In this document: positions 1-12,892 of the stretch, piece after piece | How positions within the stretch are numbered: the first letter of the stretch is position 1 | Layout: each line of letters begins with the position of its first letter | Assembly (NCBI RefSeq): GCF_040581485.1 | Contig: NC_090129.1 | Location: 30,160,764-30,224,763, forward strand | Source of the DNA: Linepithema humile | Lineage: Eukaryota; Arthropoda; Insecta; Hymenoptera; Formicidae | Length of the DNA: 64,000 nucleotides | Direction: 5' to 3' | Notes under the pieces: generated by a model | What the model was told of the DNA's origin: nothing | What the model saw: the letters and a program-made list of their open reading frames with translations, nothing else | Databases searched by the model: none | Position numbers and translations under genes: made by a program

Positions 1-1694
1 CTATTACGACCGCGAAAGGTTAAAAGTCTGCAGGATCCATTAAAATTCTATATTATGCGAGAAAGGGAGACTATTATAAAGTTCATCAATAACTTCCCAC
101 CAGGCTCTTTAAGACATCTTGCATTCACTTATGCGTAAGTTTTATTACATAGTGCACAATCAGCGCAGAATTTAATCACAAGCAAAGCACTCGTATATTG
201 ATTATTTTTTGGTGAAACTTGAAATACGACAAATTTGATATTATCAGTGATGGCACTAGGATAATTCGATAATATATCATTTTAAGTAATTTCATATTTT
301 TGTATGCTATATGTATGAATTAGAAGCAAGTGTCAAATTAAAGAAAAAGTGAAAATAAAGATAACCATAGATTTGTAAAGCCAAGTTTTATCTAAATTAA
401 CTACAAATTTTGTAGAATTATTATAACCTTTCCCGATTCTTTTGATTAAAATTTTTCATAAAACAAAAGATATACGAGAGAAAATTTGAAATATAAAAAG
501 TAATTTCTCTCTTCAGACATAAAAGTATTATAAAGTTATCTAAATGTACTCAAAAACGATATGACAGAATTTATCTTATTTGGGAAGATATAAATTTCCA
601 GATATTATATCATTGAATAGTTATTTATATATATATATATATATGTTATTTATGCAAGAAAAATATGATTATGATACGATCGTGGATGCTATCATCTACA
701 CTGTTATCATGATAGATTATACTCTTCCATAAAAAAATATTTAAAAAAAATTGCGTATTTTCCTTTGTTCCATGCTTACATCGTTCTGTATATTTTAAAA
801 TGGTTGTAAATATTATGATTAAATCATTAAATTACACAATATAATTATAATAATATGATAGATTTTCATCACTTAGTTCAATTATCAAATTTTTGGAATA
901 AATGCAATAAAATTTAATCAAAAAATACTTACGTAAACACGTGATGTTTTCCGTCTCTAGACTACAAGGCGCATTGAGGCTTGTTATGAGTGTTCTAAGT
1001 GTATGACTAGAGCACACATTTCAATTATTATTAATCTAACTCACTCTAAAACCTATGATTGCCCAGTTGAAAAATGTAATCTCCTGTTTTCGTTGAGCAT
1101 CGCGCATGCATAACCGTCACAGTATATTAAAACGAAATATTGAAATATTTAGCCCTTATGTTGCATAACATATATGAGCAATCAAAAATAAACTTTATAT
1201 TTTGTTTTCTTCATACTAAAGAAAATTATCGTGAAATAACTGTTCATTTTTTTTTTCAAATGCATGTATGTGTGTGCTGCCGAATCAATATAAATAATTA
1301 TGTCGCGGAAAAATGGCTCTTGCAGCTTTTTCCTGTGGATCTAATTGATTTCGGTAATATCTTGCCAAGAAAGCTGCAATCACCTGAAAATGTTTAAACA
1401 TTTATGATGTTTAATGTTCATAAAGTCCAGAACAAATAAGGAAAAAAATCGGAAAAATATAATACAAAAGTAATCGAGATCTCTATCGCGTAAACTGCTG
1501 TATGTTATATACTAGACAATAATTTAGATTCTTTTTTAGAACATTATGAATGAAAATTAGCATATGAACATCTGAATCGATAAAGCTACAACGCCGAAAA
1601 AAAATCAAAAGAGCGCAACCCGACGTTATGAAACCACCCACCATCTGTTAGGAGGATCATATGAAGTGACAGAGGACATGGCGATGGTGTTAGA
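1..1694. other. Intergenic AT-rich DNA, no gene recognised
   Basis: I see no conserved coding exon here. There is an AT dinucleotide run near 627-645. The stretch next to 1695 must hold the 3' untranslated region of the minus-strand tetraspanin gene. I did not find a clean minus-strand AATAAA close to the stop codon, so the end of that transcript is undefined. The short ORFs at 832-1017 and 1140-1397 have AT-driven codon use and no recognisable motif. Confidence 0.6.
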
Positions 1695-4008
1695 CTAGAG
1701 GAAAGCACTAGGATTAGCTCGTGGATCTTTCTGGTTCCTGTACCGCACGGTCAACCATACACCAACAAACTGTAATCGGGCACACATGTTAGCAAAATGA
1801 GAGCACTTTCATTGTAATCAGTGACTAGTGTGAAATATAGTGCAAGTATAGTTATAAACAAGTGTTTTAAGTGTTAAATAAATTGTATTCTACAATCATA
1901 TGCTGTACAATTGTGCAATATACGTGTATATGTAAGGAATGATGATATTACTTGTGAAACATCTTACCTCTGTAAAACTAAAGAATAATCCTATGCTGCC
2001 ACACAATTTGAATGCATAATCAATGGTGGATTGCAGTTTGTGCATACATGTCGGACAAGGTGGACAATTAGACATTAGGTTGACATCAGTTGTTGGACAG
2101 CAAACCTTCTGTAAAAAGATTGCAACAGTTAGATTTGAATAAATATGACTTTTATCTCGAGGTTCTTACAGTGGGATCCTTGCAAGCTAAATTTGCATCA
2201 TTCGTATTGTTAAATCCGCAACAGTTGAAAGTATTTTCAACTTTTGTTTTTAGATCAAGTTCAACACGTGTCCAACCCTAAAAAGTAATTATTATATTTT
2301 ATCAATTTCAAATAATATATATAATTCCAATATCTTTTAGAGATTAAAATTACCTCTTCTGCAAGTTGTTCTTGCTGTTTAGTATTCACAGCGAGACAAG
2401 CACATGCAATGCTGAATTGAATCAGGAACAAAAGGAATAAGATAAGCATGTACTGTAAAATATAATTAAGGAAAGATACTTACATTTATTTTAATAGTAT
2501 TTATCATGTTATTTAATAAAACTAAAACATAATATTGTGCGTGTTACACGCATTACACATAAAAATATATAAAATGTACATTTCATTCATTTTTATGCTT
2601 TAGAATCTTATATCATATTTGGTAAGCTTAGGACTTTACTACAATGCATTCAAATCTTAATTTTAAATAAAGAAATGGTTTAGAATTCTAAAATATAAGA
2701 TTTAAATGCATCATAGTAATCTTCTAAGCCTACCAAATGATACGATATAAGATCTAAAGCAAACAAATAAAAAAAAGCCTTATAATATTACATCATAACA
2801 TTTGTGAGGTTAGAACTTTAGAATGTACATTTTCTTTACTGCGATACAGTGAATCTTATATTTTAAACAAAAAAATAGTCTAGAATTCTAAAATATAAGA
2901 TTTTAATGTATTATAATAAAGTTCTAGGCCTATCAAATGATACGATATAAGATCTAAAGCAAAACAATAAAAAAAAAGCTTTATAATGTTATATCATAAC
3001 ATTTGTGAGGTTAGATGTATTACAATAAAGTTCTAGGCCTACCAAATGATATGACATAAGATTCTAAGGCATAAAAATAAATAAAATGTACATTTTAACA
3101 TTAATATTAGATTTAAATATTTGTAATATTAACACAATAGCAAAGATAAGAAACATAGATTCCTATTTTGTCAACTGGCCTTAAATAATAAGTAAAAAAG
3201 GATACAAAGAACAGTAAAACCTGATGGTGTTTAACAGCACCAATCAGACCCAAAATAGAAATGAGAAACAGTATCACTCCACATGCCAAAATACCACCGA
3301 TAATGGGGAGATTTGTCACTAAGGCAGATGCCCTGCCATATACAGCAACTCCTATCAATATAAAGGCAACAACCTGTAAAAAAAGTAGTCATTAATAAAA
3401 TATCCATTATGTGTTCTAAAGCATAATGTAAATTTGACACACTGTAATAAAATGCTAAATAATCTTAAGCTGATTAGCTACGTTAGACTTGCGCATAATC
3501 TAAATACCAATTGTCTGCTGAAGGTCACAGCTGTCATTTGCAACAGTTCATCCTAATAATTAATCATTGCATCTATGTACGTAAAAAAGTAATATTAAAT
3601 TAAAAAAATCAATAGTTTCACGAATATACTGATATTACACTATTCATGGCAATCCTTAATGCAATTATCTGATGATCAGTGAGAGCAAACCACTAACATG
3701 GTTAAGTCAATTTTCCCTCTCTACGTATATCATGTACATTAACAATTAGGGTAATTCAGGAAGAGGTATGAAACCGCTAATCAGTTCATATGTGCTCAAA
3801 ATTACTTGACTACTGATGCAACTATGTAACGTACAGATATTTCTTCCTAATCAACAACAGCAAAGCAGACAAATGCGCGATTACGAACGGAAAAGCGATC
3901 TGTTAAGTTTTTCGTAGAAAATGTCTAAAATGTACAAGATTTACTCACGATGTAAAGGATGTTGAGTGCTGTCAGCGCATTTTTAGAGCACGTAAAACCG
4001 CCGCACAT
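1695..4008 (-). CDS. Tetraspanin, TSPAN13/TSPAN31 type, six exons, complete
   Basis: A four-helix membrane scaffold protein of the tetraspanin family; it lacks features that would indicate a specific partner. Exons on the minus strand are 4008-3949, 3373-3206, 2452-2354, 2277-2170, 2108-1968 and 1769-1695. All junctions are phase 0 and bounded by GT/AG, giving 216 residues, close to the 204-210 of human TSPAN13 and TSPAN31. The start MCGGFTCSKNALTALN and the end RNQKDPRANPSAFL are hallmarks of this subfamily. Helices lie at about 12-34, 44-67, 72-97 and 184-205. The CCG motif of the large extracellular loop is at residues 128-130, with further cysteines after it (ACKD, VCCP, CPPCPTC). The exon-2 donor (GTATCC) is weak but forced by the frame. 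From memory the Drosophila counterpart is Tsp97E. The second intron carries a MITE-like element. Confidence 0.95.
2571..3096. repeat. MITE-like inverted-repeat element in a tetraspanin intron
   Basis: The ends are inverted copies of each other. The left end, from 2571 (AAAATGTACATTT), reads through a block ending near 2660. Its reverse complement ends at 3096 (AAATGTACATTTT) and begins near 3010. The shared block contains the variants GGTAAGCTTAG and GGTAGGCCTAG. Inside there are two more direct copies of the right-hand block, at about 2690-2780 and 2880-2965, separated by a shared segment around CATAACATTTGTGAGGTTAGA. No coding capacity is visible. This fits a non-autonomous DNA transposon with internal duplication. 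I cannot settle a target-site duplication. Confidence 0.75.
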
Positions 4009-7000
4009 CTTCAGCTGCGCCCGTTTAGCCTTAGCTGCTCTCGTCGAATCTGTACAGCCGCAATTGCGGCGATTCGCCACGAAACACGCGAAGTTTTCGT
4101 TAAAAAGATGTGATATACGAACTACGATTGCAAATTCCTAAATTCGCACACGAATTTCAACCTCGTCACAGTCCCCACGATGGCAGACGACTCGCGACTG
4201 CCTGCACCAGCGCGATGGCAACGATCGATGCGCTCGATAGATTGTGACTATCACGCGCGAAACACGAATGTAAATACGTATCGTGTATGACATATCTGTA
4301 AAAAAAACTAAAAATAGAAATCAGACAACACCATTAGTTGAGATTTTATATTATAATTAGTAATAGTTTATATTTTTAAAATGTATACAGATAATATTTA
4401 CCTTCATTTTTGATAATAGAATCGCAACAATTAACATAACTTTCCAAAATTATACCGCTTTCAAGCATTAATGCCACTCGCATGTATTATTAATTTATGC
4501 CACCTGATAACAACCAATGAATCTCAATTCTATTATATTTTAAATATATTTTTAGTATCTCTACTTTGATTTAAAAACAAAACAAAAAGTAAAATTAATA
4601 AGTTTGCAGTAAAATCATTATATAATGTTATTGCCAATTTTATCGATATCAGCAAAAATATAATCTATTCCATTTGTTTCCATTCACTTTGCTAATAAAA
4701 TATATTTTAAAAACATGAGAAAATATTCCTCATCTTGTTTTGCATTTTGTCGAATTTGCAAATGTATATATTTTCGCATGTATAAAGTATTCGCATTTAT
4801 TTCAGACAAAGTTTCACCACTGACGAACGTCGACGTCGTAAATGTGTCACGTCGAAGCTCGGTGGATTAAACGTTAACGACGTGAACGCTTGGCCCAGAT
4901 AACGCGTAAACATTTTCCATATTTAAATGCAGTTTTCTGCCGTAAAACTGCATATAGCATGCCACAATTTGCATATAGCATTTCTTCTTATTCTGTTTAA
5001 ACATTCCAGTTTTATTCATTTCATTGAAATAAAATATAGCATTTAAGACATGCGTACTGTCTGAGATGACGATATATTTATGTAAATGATAGCGTTATCC
5101 AAAATAAAAATATTACCAATTTAACTTCGAAGTTTACAATCTACACAAAATTATAATAGTTTTTGACTAATTATTTATGTTGCGTTTTAACCAAGCTATG
5201 ATTCTTTCTTTTCTCATGCTGCTTTGGATAAAAAAACGATAAGAACTGTATCTGATAAAAGAGAATCTATTGATATTCCAAATTATTTATATCACCAAAA
5301 AAACCCGTAGTAATCTGTAAAAATATTGAATATAAAAAACATGTAATAAGCCGACTCTATTTTGGGCGTCTCTGGAATGTTAAGCAGATAAGCCAAATCT
5401 CTAAACCTTAGATAGTGGACAATGGTCTATTTCCTCTATAGATTCTAAGAAACAAAAATTGAAGGTCGACTCATAATGGACATTCAACACAAGACCTTGC
5501 CACACAAAGATCGAATATTTATTTGCATTTATTTTATCATGATCGATAAGCGTGGCTATCCACAAATTTAATGACTCTAAAACGAGCCCCTACTGCAAAT
5601 CTCAAAATCTATATTATAGTTGATATCGCCTAAAAAGCAGGATAAGAAAAAAAAGCAAAAGATTATGGAAGTGGTCAAAGTATTCCTACAGAATTACGTT
5701 AATCGTCTTGAACATGTCGTGTGCGTCAGAGGCTCTAGCTTTGTCCGTCCGCTCAACAATACAATTTAATATCGATAAATTCATCTTTAACTTTATATGA
5801 ATTAACAAGTGAATCGATAGTGAAGTGTCGGCATCATACCATTCAAGTTCACTTCTGCACGGACTACAAAACCAAGACCAAGTCCTCTTTCTTCACAAAG
5901 CACCTGCAAAACGGTTAGTTATTAAGTGATTAATTAAGTCTTGATAACTATAATATTTTTAATTACTAGTTACATAAATATGGTATTCCTTCCAATCAAC
6001 ATCATTTATTCCGTTCAATTTTTCTATCTATTTCTCTTTTCTTTTCGCACAGCAACGAAAAATAAAACTTCTGTCCGCTCGTTGCTTGCGTGTTATTTTT
6101 ATTTTCACCGGCCGAACAAACTTTTCATTACCGTGCGACATTTGCCGCTATCACAACCAGAGCGTACTTTCGCCAATTCTTTTTAATTAATTTCGCCATA
6201 ATTATTGCGAAAATTGCAAGACAGTAAAGGATTTTTCTGTCTGATTTATTATGCTCTATCCGCTGACGAATGTTGTCGTGGTTATTGCGACACTCTACAT
6301 AACAGTATATTTCAATATTCATAATATCTCTTAATGTCTTTTTTTATATTAAAGATATTCTATATCTGAATATTTTTTCGATATTAAAATAAACTATGTG
6401 AATACAAATGTATTCAGATGTATAATTAACTTATTCTGTTGTTCTTATCTTTATAATATACTTTATTTGCAAATTTGCAACTTAATTTTTTCGCAGATTA
6501 TGCGATTATTTTGCAATGTAATAAATTTCAAACTATTATTGAATATTTATAAAACGTAATTGCAAAGACGCAAAACATGCAAAATTCTGTAGACTAATTA
6601 TGGCCGATAAGAAGCACGTTTTCATAAAAATTTGTGACGCAGCATGTTTGCGCATGTATGCGCCAATCGCATGCATATTTGCACGCAACAAGATATCAAT
6701 GTTTTCAGACGAGACAGAAATTATCGTGAATAGGTATTTGATTTATAAAAACAATCAAAAAAATCCTTGAAGTAAAGAGTTTACAAACAATCATTAAAAG
6801 TGCATTTAACAGTGCACTTGTAACCTATTCACGCAGAAATTCCATTACGCATTTACGCGCATCACACATCATTATGATCCCCTTATGCGATAACAAGTGA
6901 TGCGAGAAATAATTGCAAACAGAAACCTATTTTAGAACAATCTTAGATAGTACAAATCACGTGGAAAATCATTACAATTGCGCAAAAATTTATCCTTTAG

Positions 7001-8553
7001 AAAAACCAAACAAAAATAATTTTTTAAAATTAGGAAAAATAAAAATGATAATTGTACGTAAATACACAATGACATTTTTTCATTATAATTTATAACACAC
7101 AAGTTGTTATGCAGAGAGATTTCATTTTCTCTCTGCATCAATAAAATATAAGCAACTGCTTAATAAATATGCATTACGAAAATAATAATAGCGCTTCTTT
7201 ATGCTCTCATTGTCCACCGTTTGTCGTTTATAATTCACAAAGGCTATTTTCCAGGGTGACTGTAACATCACAATTGTAATGCTGTAAAATGATTAATTAC
7301 TAATACGTGTAACGTTTGCACGTTTGTTATTATTAATCAGCGGCTTGTAATGGATAGGCGTGTTTATAAATAACTCCATATAGGATTTTCTCTTTAATTA
7401 ATATAAAATATTAATCCCGTTATTCGGAAACAAAGGCGCGATGACTGTTCTCCCAGACGCTATGAAATTTCACCCAATTAATATTTAATGCAATTCAATA
7501 ATATAGAATATTTGTATTAAATCTTAATATTTCGAATAAATATTGCAATATTTGAATTAGTTAAAATGACGATTAAATATCAATAGAAATTATCAGAATT
7601 GGTGTTAATATTATTTCAACGGCAAACAGACCAACAACAGAAAGAGAGAGAAGAGAAAAAGAAAATTTGCAAAATTCATTCATGATTTTCCTTTACCATA
7701 AACTGTCAACATTTTACATATAATATAACTATAAATAATGTTTTGTTGATATTTATGCATTTCAATGTTTTACGGAAGTGTCGAATAAAATATTATGCTC
7801 GAAGTATATTTTATATTTGTTATATAATAATAAAAATTTGATAAACTTATATTATTATAAAGTAAATAATGCTTTATATTATTTTTATAAAGTACATTTT
7901 GCGTAAGAATTATATTATACCTTTATATTTTTGTGCGATAAAAGCATAATATCTGTTATCTTTTAAAACAGTCGAACATGTGTAACAGTGTATAGAGATA
8001 TGTGTGCACAAAAATAGGCGTAAAAATATTGATATCTATCCTACTCACCTTTCCTCAACCAGAATTAAAAGTAGTAATAAGCAAACTTCATCATCTTCAT
8101 ACATACATACATATATGGGTGGGGACAAGATTTGGCACGAATCACTGATAACAAAATTGCTGATAAAGTAACATATAAAATCTGTGGTACCATACATACG
8201 GTGTCATTTCATCTGAAATGTATTAAAATCGGTGGTGTGGAGATTCCTCACAATTTCTGGTAGCATTAGCGCGTTTCATCGTTATCTCTGTAAGAATAAT
8301 ATTGATTAAAATTTAATAACAAGAAATTTTTTTTAAATAACTGGGTTGAGTTCTTAATTTGGAAGTATTTATTTAAATATAGCGTTATATTCAAGAGAAT
8401 ATATTCTATTTAAATTTTTTTAACATTGCGTTAAAAATATTACTAAATTATTAGTCGTTTCTTCTAAAACATTTAACCCCAATATAATCATTTATATTTT
8501 TTTAAATAACAAACTGATTCTTTCTTCAGTCCTGTAATAAGAAGAAATAAAAG
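4009..8553. other. Intergenic region between two divergent genes
   Basis: The first 250 bases (about 4010-4270) are richer in CpG and are the likely promoter and 5' untranslated region of the minus-strand tetraspanin gene. The far end must contain the promoter or an untranslated first exon of the plus-strand sugar transporter. An acceptor-like TTCTTCAG at 8521-8528 lies just before the transporter ATG and could join such an exon. Between them the DNA is AT-rich, and I recognise no coding exon, RNA gene or intact mobile element. A short CATA repeat lies near 8099-8116. Confidence 0.5.
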
Positions 8554-10500
8554 ATGAAGCAATCACCTGTTAAGCGGTGGCCTCAATACTTAGCAGCGAT
8601 TACAGGTAAATAAAATTTTAATTTATTTCAATTTCTCAGGAAATAAATGATAAAATAATTCTTAAAGCATAAATGATGAACATGTCTAAGCAAAATATCT
8701 TGAAAACATTTTCAAGTATCCAATACATTTGGAAGTTAATTAATTTAGCACATATTTAAAATTTATCAAAAGTGCAAATACTTTTAACTTTAATGTCTCG
8801 AATATTAAAATATATGAAACACATATTTATTAAATTAAGGTTTATCTTAAATATAAGCTCTGTTTTCATTTTATACGATTAAATGTTTTCAAAATTTATA
8901 TCTGTATTTTCCACGCAAATAAATATATAAATAGGTAATAATTTTGATTTTGACTACTTACCTCATATAAACGGTACATAATTAATTTCCTTTATCTACA
9001 TTTTTTCAATTAATTCAGTCTTTTTGAATATTTTATATACAGGAAACTTCATGAGATAACAGTGGCGCAAATCATGATTTATCTATTCGTTCTATTTTTT
9101 TTACAGCTACCATATCGCTAGCAGCTGCTGGATCTCACATAGGTTGGACATCACCCACCTTACCAATTCTGAAATCACCCGATTCCCACATTCAGATAAC
9201 ATCCGACGACGCTTCCTGGATCGCTTCGTTCTTTCTCCTCGGCACTATACCTGGATGCATTCTGGCGGCCTTCATCGTCGACTGGCTTGGACGGAAAAAG
9301 AGCTTGTTAATAGGCGGCGGCCCTTTGTTGATTGGTTTCGTTCTCGTCTATGTAGCGTGGAATCCCTACGTTCTCTATGCTTCCCGTTTCATCAGCGGCA
9401 TCGGTCAGGGCGTGGTGTACGTCGTCTGCCCGATGTACATCGGTGAGATCGCTGACAAGGAGATTCGAGGCTCTCTGGGCTCTTTCATTAAACTAATGGT
9501 TACCTTCGGGGAACTGTACGCCCACGCAGTCGGCCCGTACGTCACCTATGAAAAACTCGCCGGGATTTGCATATTAATTCCGCTGCTGTTCTTAGTGGCC
9601 TTCGTCTGGATGCCCGAGTCGCCGTACTATCTACTGATAAAAAATCAACCGGACAACGCGATGGCAAACCTGAAGAAGCTGAAGCGCTATGCCACCAAAA
9701 ATGAGCTGGATGAAGAGCTGGAGCAGATGCAGAAAACAGTCGTCCGCGATATCAGCAACCGCGGTAGCATTCGAGACTTGGTTGGCACACGTGGCAATTT
9801 GCGCGCCATCGTCATCAGCTTAGGCCTGCAGTTGGTCCTCCAGTTCAGCGGCATCGCTGCGATCGAGTCGTACACGCAGGAGATCCTTGAGGAGGGCGAC
9901 TCAAGTATCTCTGCGGCTACCGCCGTCATCCTTCTGAGTGTGTTTCAGCTGATCGCAGGTATCGGCGCGGCGATTCTCGTCGATAAGCTTGGCAGAAGAC
10001 CGCTGCTTCTAGGCACCACTTTTAGCGGCGGGATCGCGCTAGCCATCGCCGGCACTTTCTACTTCCTCAAATTTCAACAAGGATGGAATACAGCAGGATA
10101 CGGTTGGATACTCCATTCTTCCGTGATATTCTACGAGCTGATTATCGCTCTCGGACTGAATCCGTTATCGTACATGATGTTGGGCGAGCTGTTCCCGACA
10201 AACGTCAAAGGCACCGCTGTGTCACTGGCTAATCTCTGGTCTTCCTTTCTGGCTTTCATCGTCTCCAAATTGTATCAGATAATCTCTGATTACTGTGGAG
10301 TGTACGCGGCTTTCTATTGGTTCACCACCAGCTGCTTCTTGGGTTTTGTATTCATCCTGTTTATCGTGCCCGAGACCAGAGGCAAGTCACTATTAGACAT
10401 CCAGGAGGAGTTAAATTGCAAGAAGAAAAATCGGACGCAGAAGACCAACAAGGATGCAGAGACGAACAAGGAACAAATTTACATAAGTACAAGACTTTAA
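8554..10500 (+). CDS. Tret1: Facilitated trehalose/sugar transporter, Tret1 family (MFS)
   Basis: A major facilitator superfamily sugar carrier expected in the plasma membrane. The family includes insect Tret1, which moves trehalose, but the substrate cannot be read from sequence and many paralogues exist. Exon 1 is 8554-8605 (17 codons plus one base, donor GTAAAT). Exon 2 is 9107-10500 after a TTTTTTACAG acceptor, giving 481 residues, the usual length. Diagnostic motifs are DWLGRKK at residues 76-82, PESPYY at 187-192, DKLGRR at 310-315, NPLSYMMLGELFP at 369-381 and PETRGKS at 439-445. The helix-7 region reads LQLVLQFSG where many relatives have a QQ pair. The C-terminal tail is lysine-rich. 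I chose the ATG at 8554 because it restores the N-terminal RWPQYLAA segment typical of this family. The coding exon is much more GC-rich than its flanks. Confidence 0.93.
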
Positions 10501-10727
10501 GCTGATAGACGGAAGTAAGATGCTTTACATGAATTTACACATGATAATTTCTAAACAATAGGGATAAGCAACACGATGGTCTCAGATTATGGAATATTTG
10601 ACAGAGAGCCGATTTTTTAATCAATTGAATGAGCAATGTTTTCAACATTTAAAATCAAGTGTAATATTTCGGTACAAAATTGTCGCTTTGATAAGGAAAA
10701 ACAACGTATTACCGTTTGCAAAATTAA

Positions 10728-10733
10728 AATAAA
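10728..10733 (+). terminator. Possible poly(A) signal of the Tret1-like gene
   Basis: AATAAA lies about 228 bases after the transporter stop codon on the same strand. It is the first perfect hexamer I noticed downstream. In AT-rich DNA this can occur by chance, so only 3' end reads would confirm it. Confidence 0.3.
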
Positions 10734-11830
10734 AGCAAGATATTACTGCTTGCTAATTATTTACTACAGCCGAAAAATATTCTCTGTCAAAGGTTTCATG
10801 AATTTATTGGCGCTTTTTTACGAAAAATTTGAAAGAAAATTTTGAGAATCTCTACATCATTAACAAAATCTCTCTTCAATCGATGTCGCATTTTGATTGA
10901 AGTTTATTTCTAAAATATTTTTTTAGTTTTCACATTTTATATCATAATGTGATAAAACTCAAGTATGAAACTCAAGCTGAAGATAAAACGATAGGCATTA
11001 GAGTTTGAAGGAAAAAATTCCTCAGATAAAAGTTAGCTTATAAGATTTTAGTGCTTAAGAAAGGGCCCTTATATTCCAGTAGGTGCTTCGATCGAAGTAA
11101 CGAAATCGCTAAAAGAGCATTTCCCGATCGAAATATCATCGTATGATACTATATTTGGAAAGAAACTCCGCACTTCATGATAATGAGATAGCTGCTTCAA
11201 TGATGCTTAAACATACGTGCCAGGAACAGCGTGTCATTTTGTCACTTGTGCAAACATATATCTTAATATCTTAAAAATCTCTTTAAACATCTTAATTCAA
11301 TAGAATTTATCAAACTACGTAGAACTTGCCAGAAAGATAACGATGTAAATTTAATGTCGTTATTAATTAGCATTTAATGCTGATAATACGTAAAAATTGG
11401 TTCCTTTATTTACGCACGAGACGTTTAATAGACGAAATTTCGGAATTTTAGCAGTTGTCTGTGTGATTAGTGTGTATTTTTATCCGCGGAATGAAATCAA
11501 CTTACCAAAGATCGGTTACACTTGAACACACACACAGTGTGTCTGTACGTTTGCTGTAAACGAATGTAAAACAAAGTATTGACTCAGCAACCGTACAAAT
11601 AATTGTTTATTTATTCTTTTAATTTTGAAATGTTTATAATTACGATGTTAACTCGATCGGGAAAAAGAATCTCCTAGAATAATGAGAATAATGAGAATTT
11701 ACAATGTGCTCGGTGGATTGTGAAAAACCGTTTTTGTAAAATCGCTTCTTCGGAATCCACCGGGCACCCAACGTGCGATAGCTAGGGCCCCAAGCATGGC
11801 AGAGCAATCTCGCATGACCATCTTTTTTTC

Positions 11831-12892
11831 CCCTTTTAGGCAGGGTTAAACCGAAGTTTGAGACTGATAGCTTTTAATTAATCGTAAAGTATTTATTAGT
11901 CGCCTCGAATAAACGCCGAACGGGCAAAAAACATCTGACAGATGCCGACAAGAAACGTCCGTCACTTTAATTCTGCAAAAGAATATGCATTATGTACATA
12001 GAATCTTTTTGATATATCTCGGGTTTTAAACTTACCATAAAGAATCTCTGAGAATGCAAGAATAATATAGCATGGAATTAAAATAAGATGGAAAATCTCT
12101 GAAAGTAAAAAAGAATGGCAGGATCCTGTTCGGCGCGATATCATGGCGATTAGGAACATCTTCCTTATCCCTTTCAGGCAGGGTGCAATACAAACAACAC
12201 GATATAACGCTTACGATTAAACGTTATTGAAGAATATAGCGCGTGTGATCCGCGCGTATCCGCAACGGGTACGCGCGCACGCCTATGGCCCTGATGCAAG
12301 AAGGATTTAGACGAGCACTGCGGCATGACTAACTTATATTTCCCTTTCAGGCAGGGTGAGACATACGTTGTAAAAGAAAAAAATATATAAGTATAAGTAG
12401 CTTCGGCGTAGAATATAACTGTGGCCCGTTATTAGAGTTAAAGAAAACATTCGCGCTTCAAACGCGTGCTATAAACTTACCGGAATAACCGGGTGCGTGC
12501 TCGCGTGCGTAAGTGGCCGCCAATAATAAAGCGGTCGTTCGACTGACACGAAGAATCCGATTGGTTTCATAATCGGGTTAACGGCGCCCCGAACGAAAGG
12601 GCGGGGCGGGGAATTTTATTTTTGCCCCTACTGACGCGATCCACCTGTTACGTGAACTGAGAAATATATGCGGCTATGTTTGACAAGCAAACAGTCGGCG
12701 GCGCATGAATGGACAACGTCTACGCTCGCTGCAAATGTAATTCATGTAACATGGATCATTCGTTTCTATTGTCACGGCTACGTTGCGTTAGCGCAGCACG
12801 CTATAATTAATAAGCTACACCTTAACTCGAGCGTCAAGTATGTTCGCGCTATTGCACGACTCTCTACATGTATGTCCCTTTTAGGCAGGGTT
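11831..12892. promoter_or_regulatory. Four-copy 17-bp motif array (CCCTTTYAGGCAGGGTK)
   Basis: The motif CCCTTT(T/C)AGGCAGGGT(T/G) occurs at 11831-11847, 12169-12185, 12342-12358 and 12876-12892, all in the same orientation. Copies 1 and 4 are identical to each other, and so are copies 2 and 3; flanking DNA is not conserved. On the minus strand (ACCCTGCCTRAAAGGG) each copy lies 28-188 bases downstream of a donor-like sequence (GTAAGT, GTAAGC or GTGAGT). The ends CCCT and AGGG can pair. On the plus strand it resembles a polypyrimidine tract plus AG, but conservation past the AG exceeds acceptor consensus. I know of no named element with this sequence. Confidence 0.6.

Noticed and set aside
3231..3440. 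Minus-strand frame overlapping tetraspanin exon 2
   Set aside because: Shadow of exon 2 in another frame; the tetraspanin frame fits all six exons.
9144..9446. 100-codon frame over the sugar transporter
   Set aside because: It is a shifted-frame shadow; the transporter frame continues through it with all family motifs.
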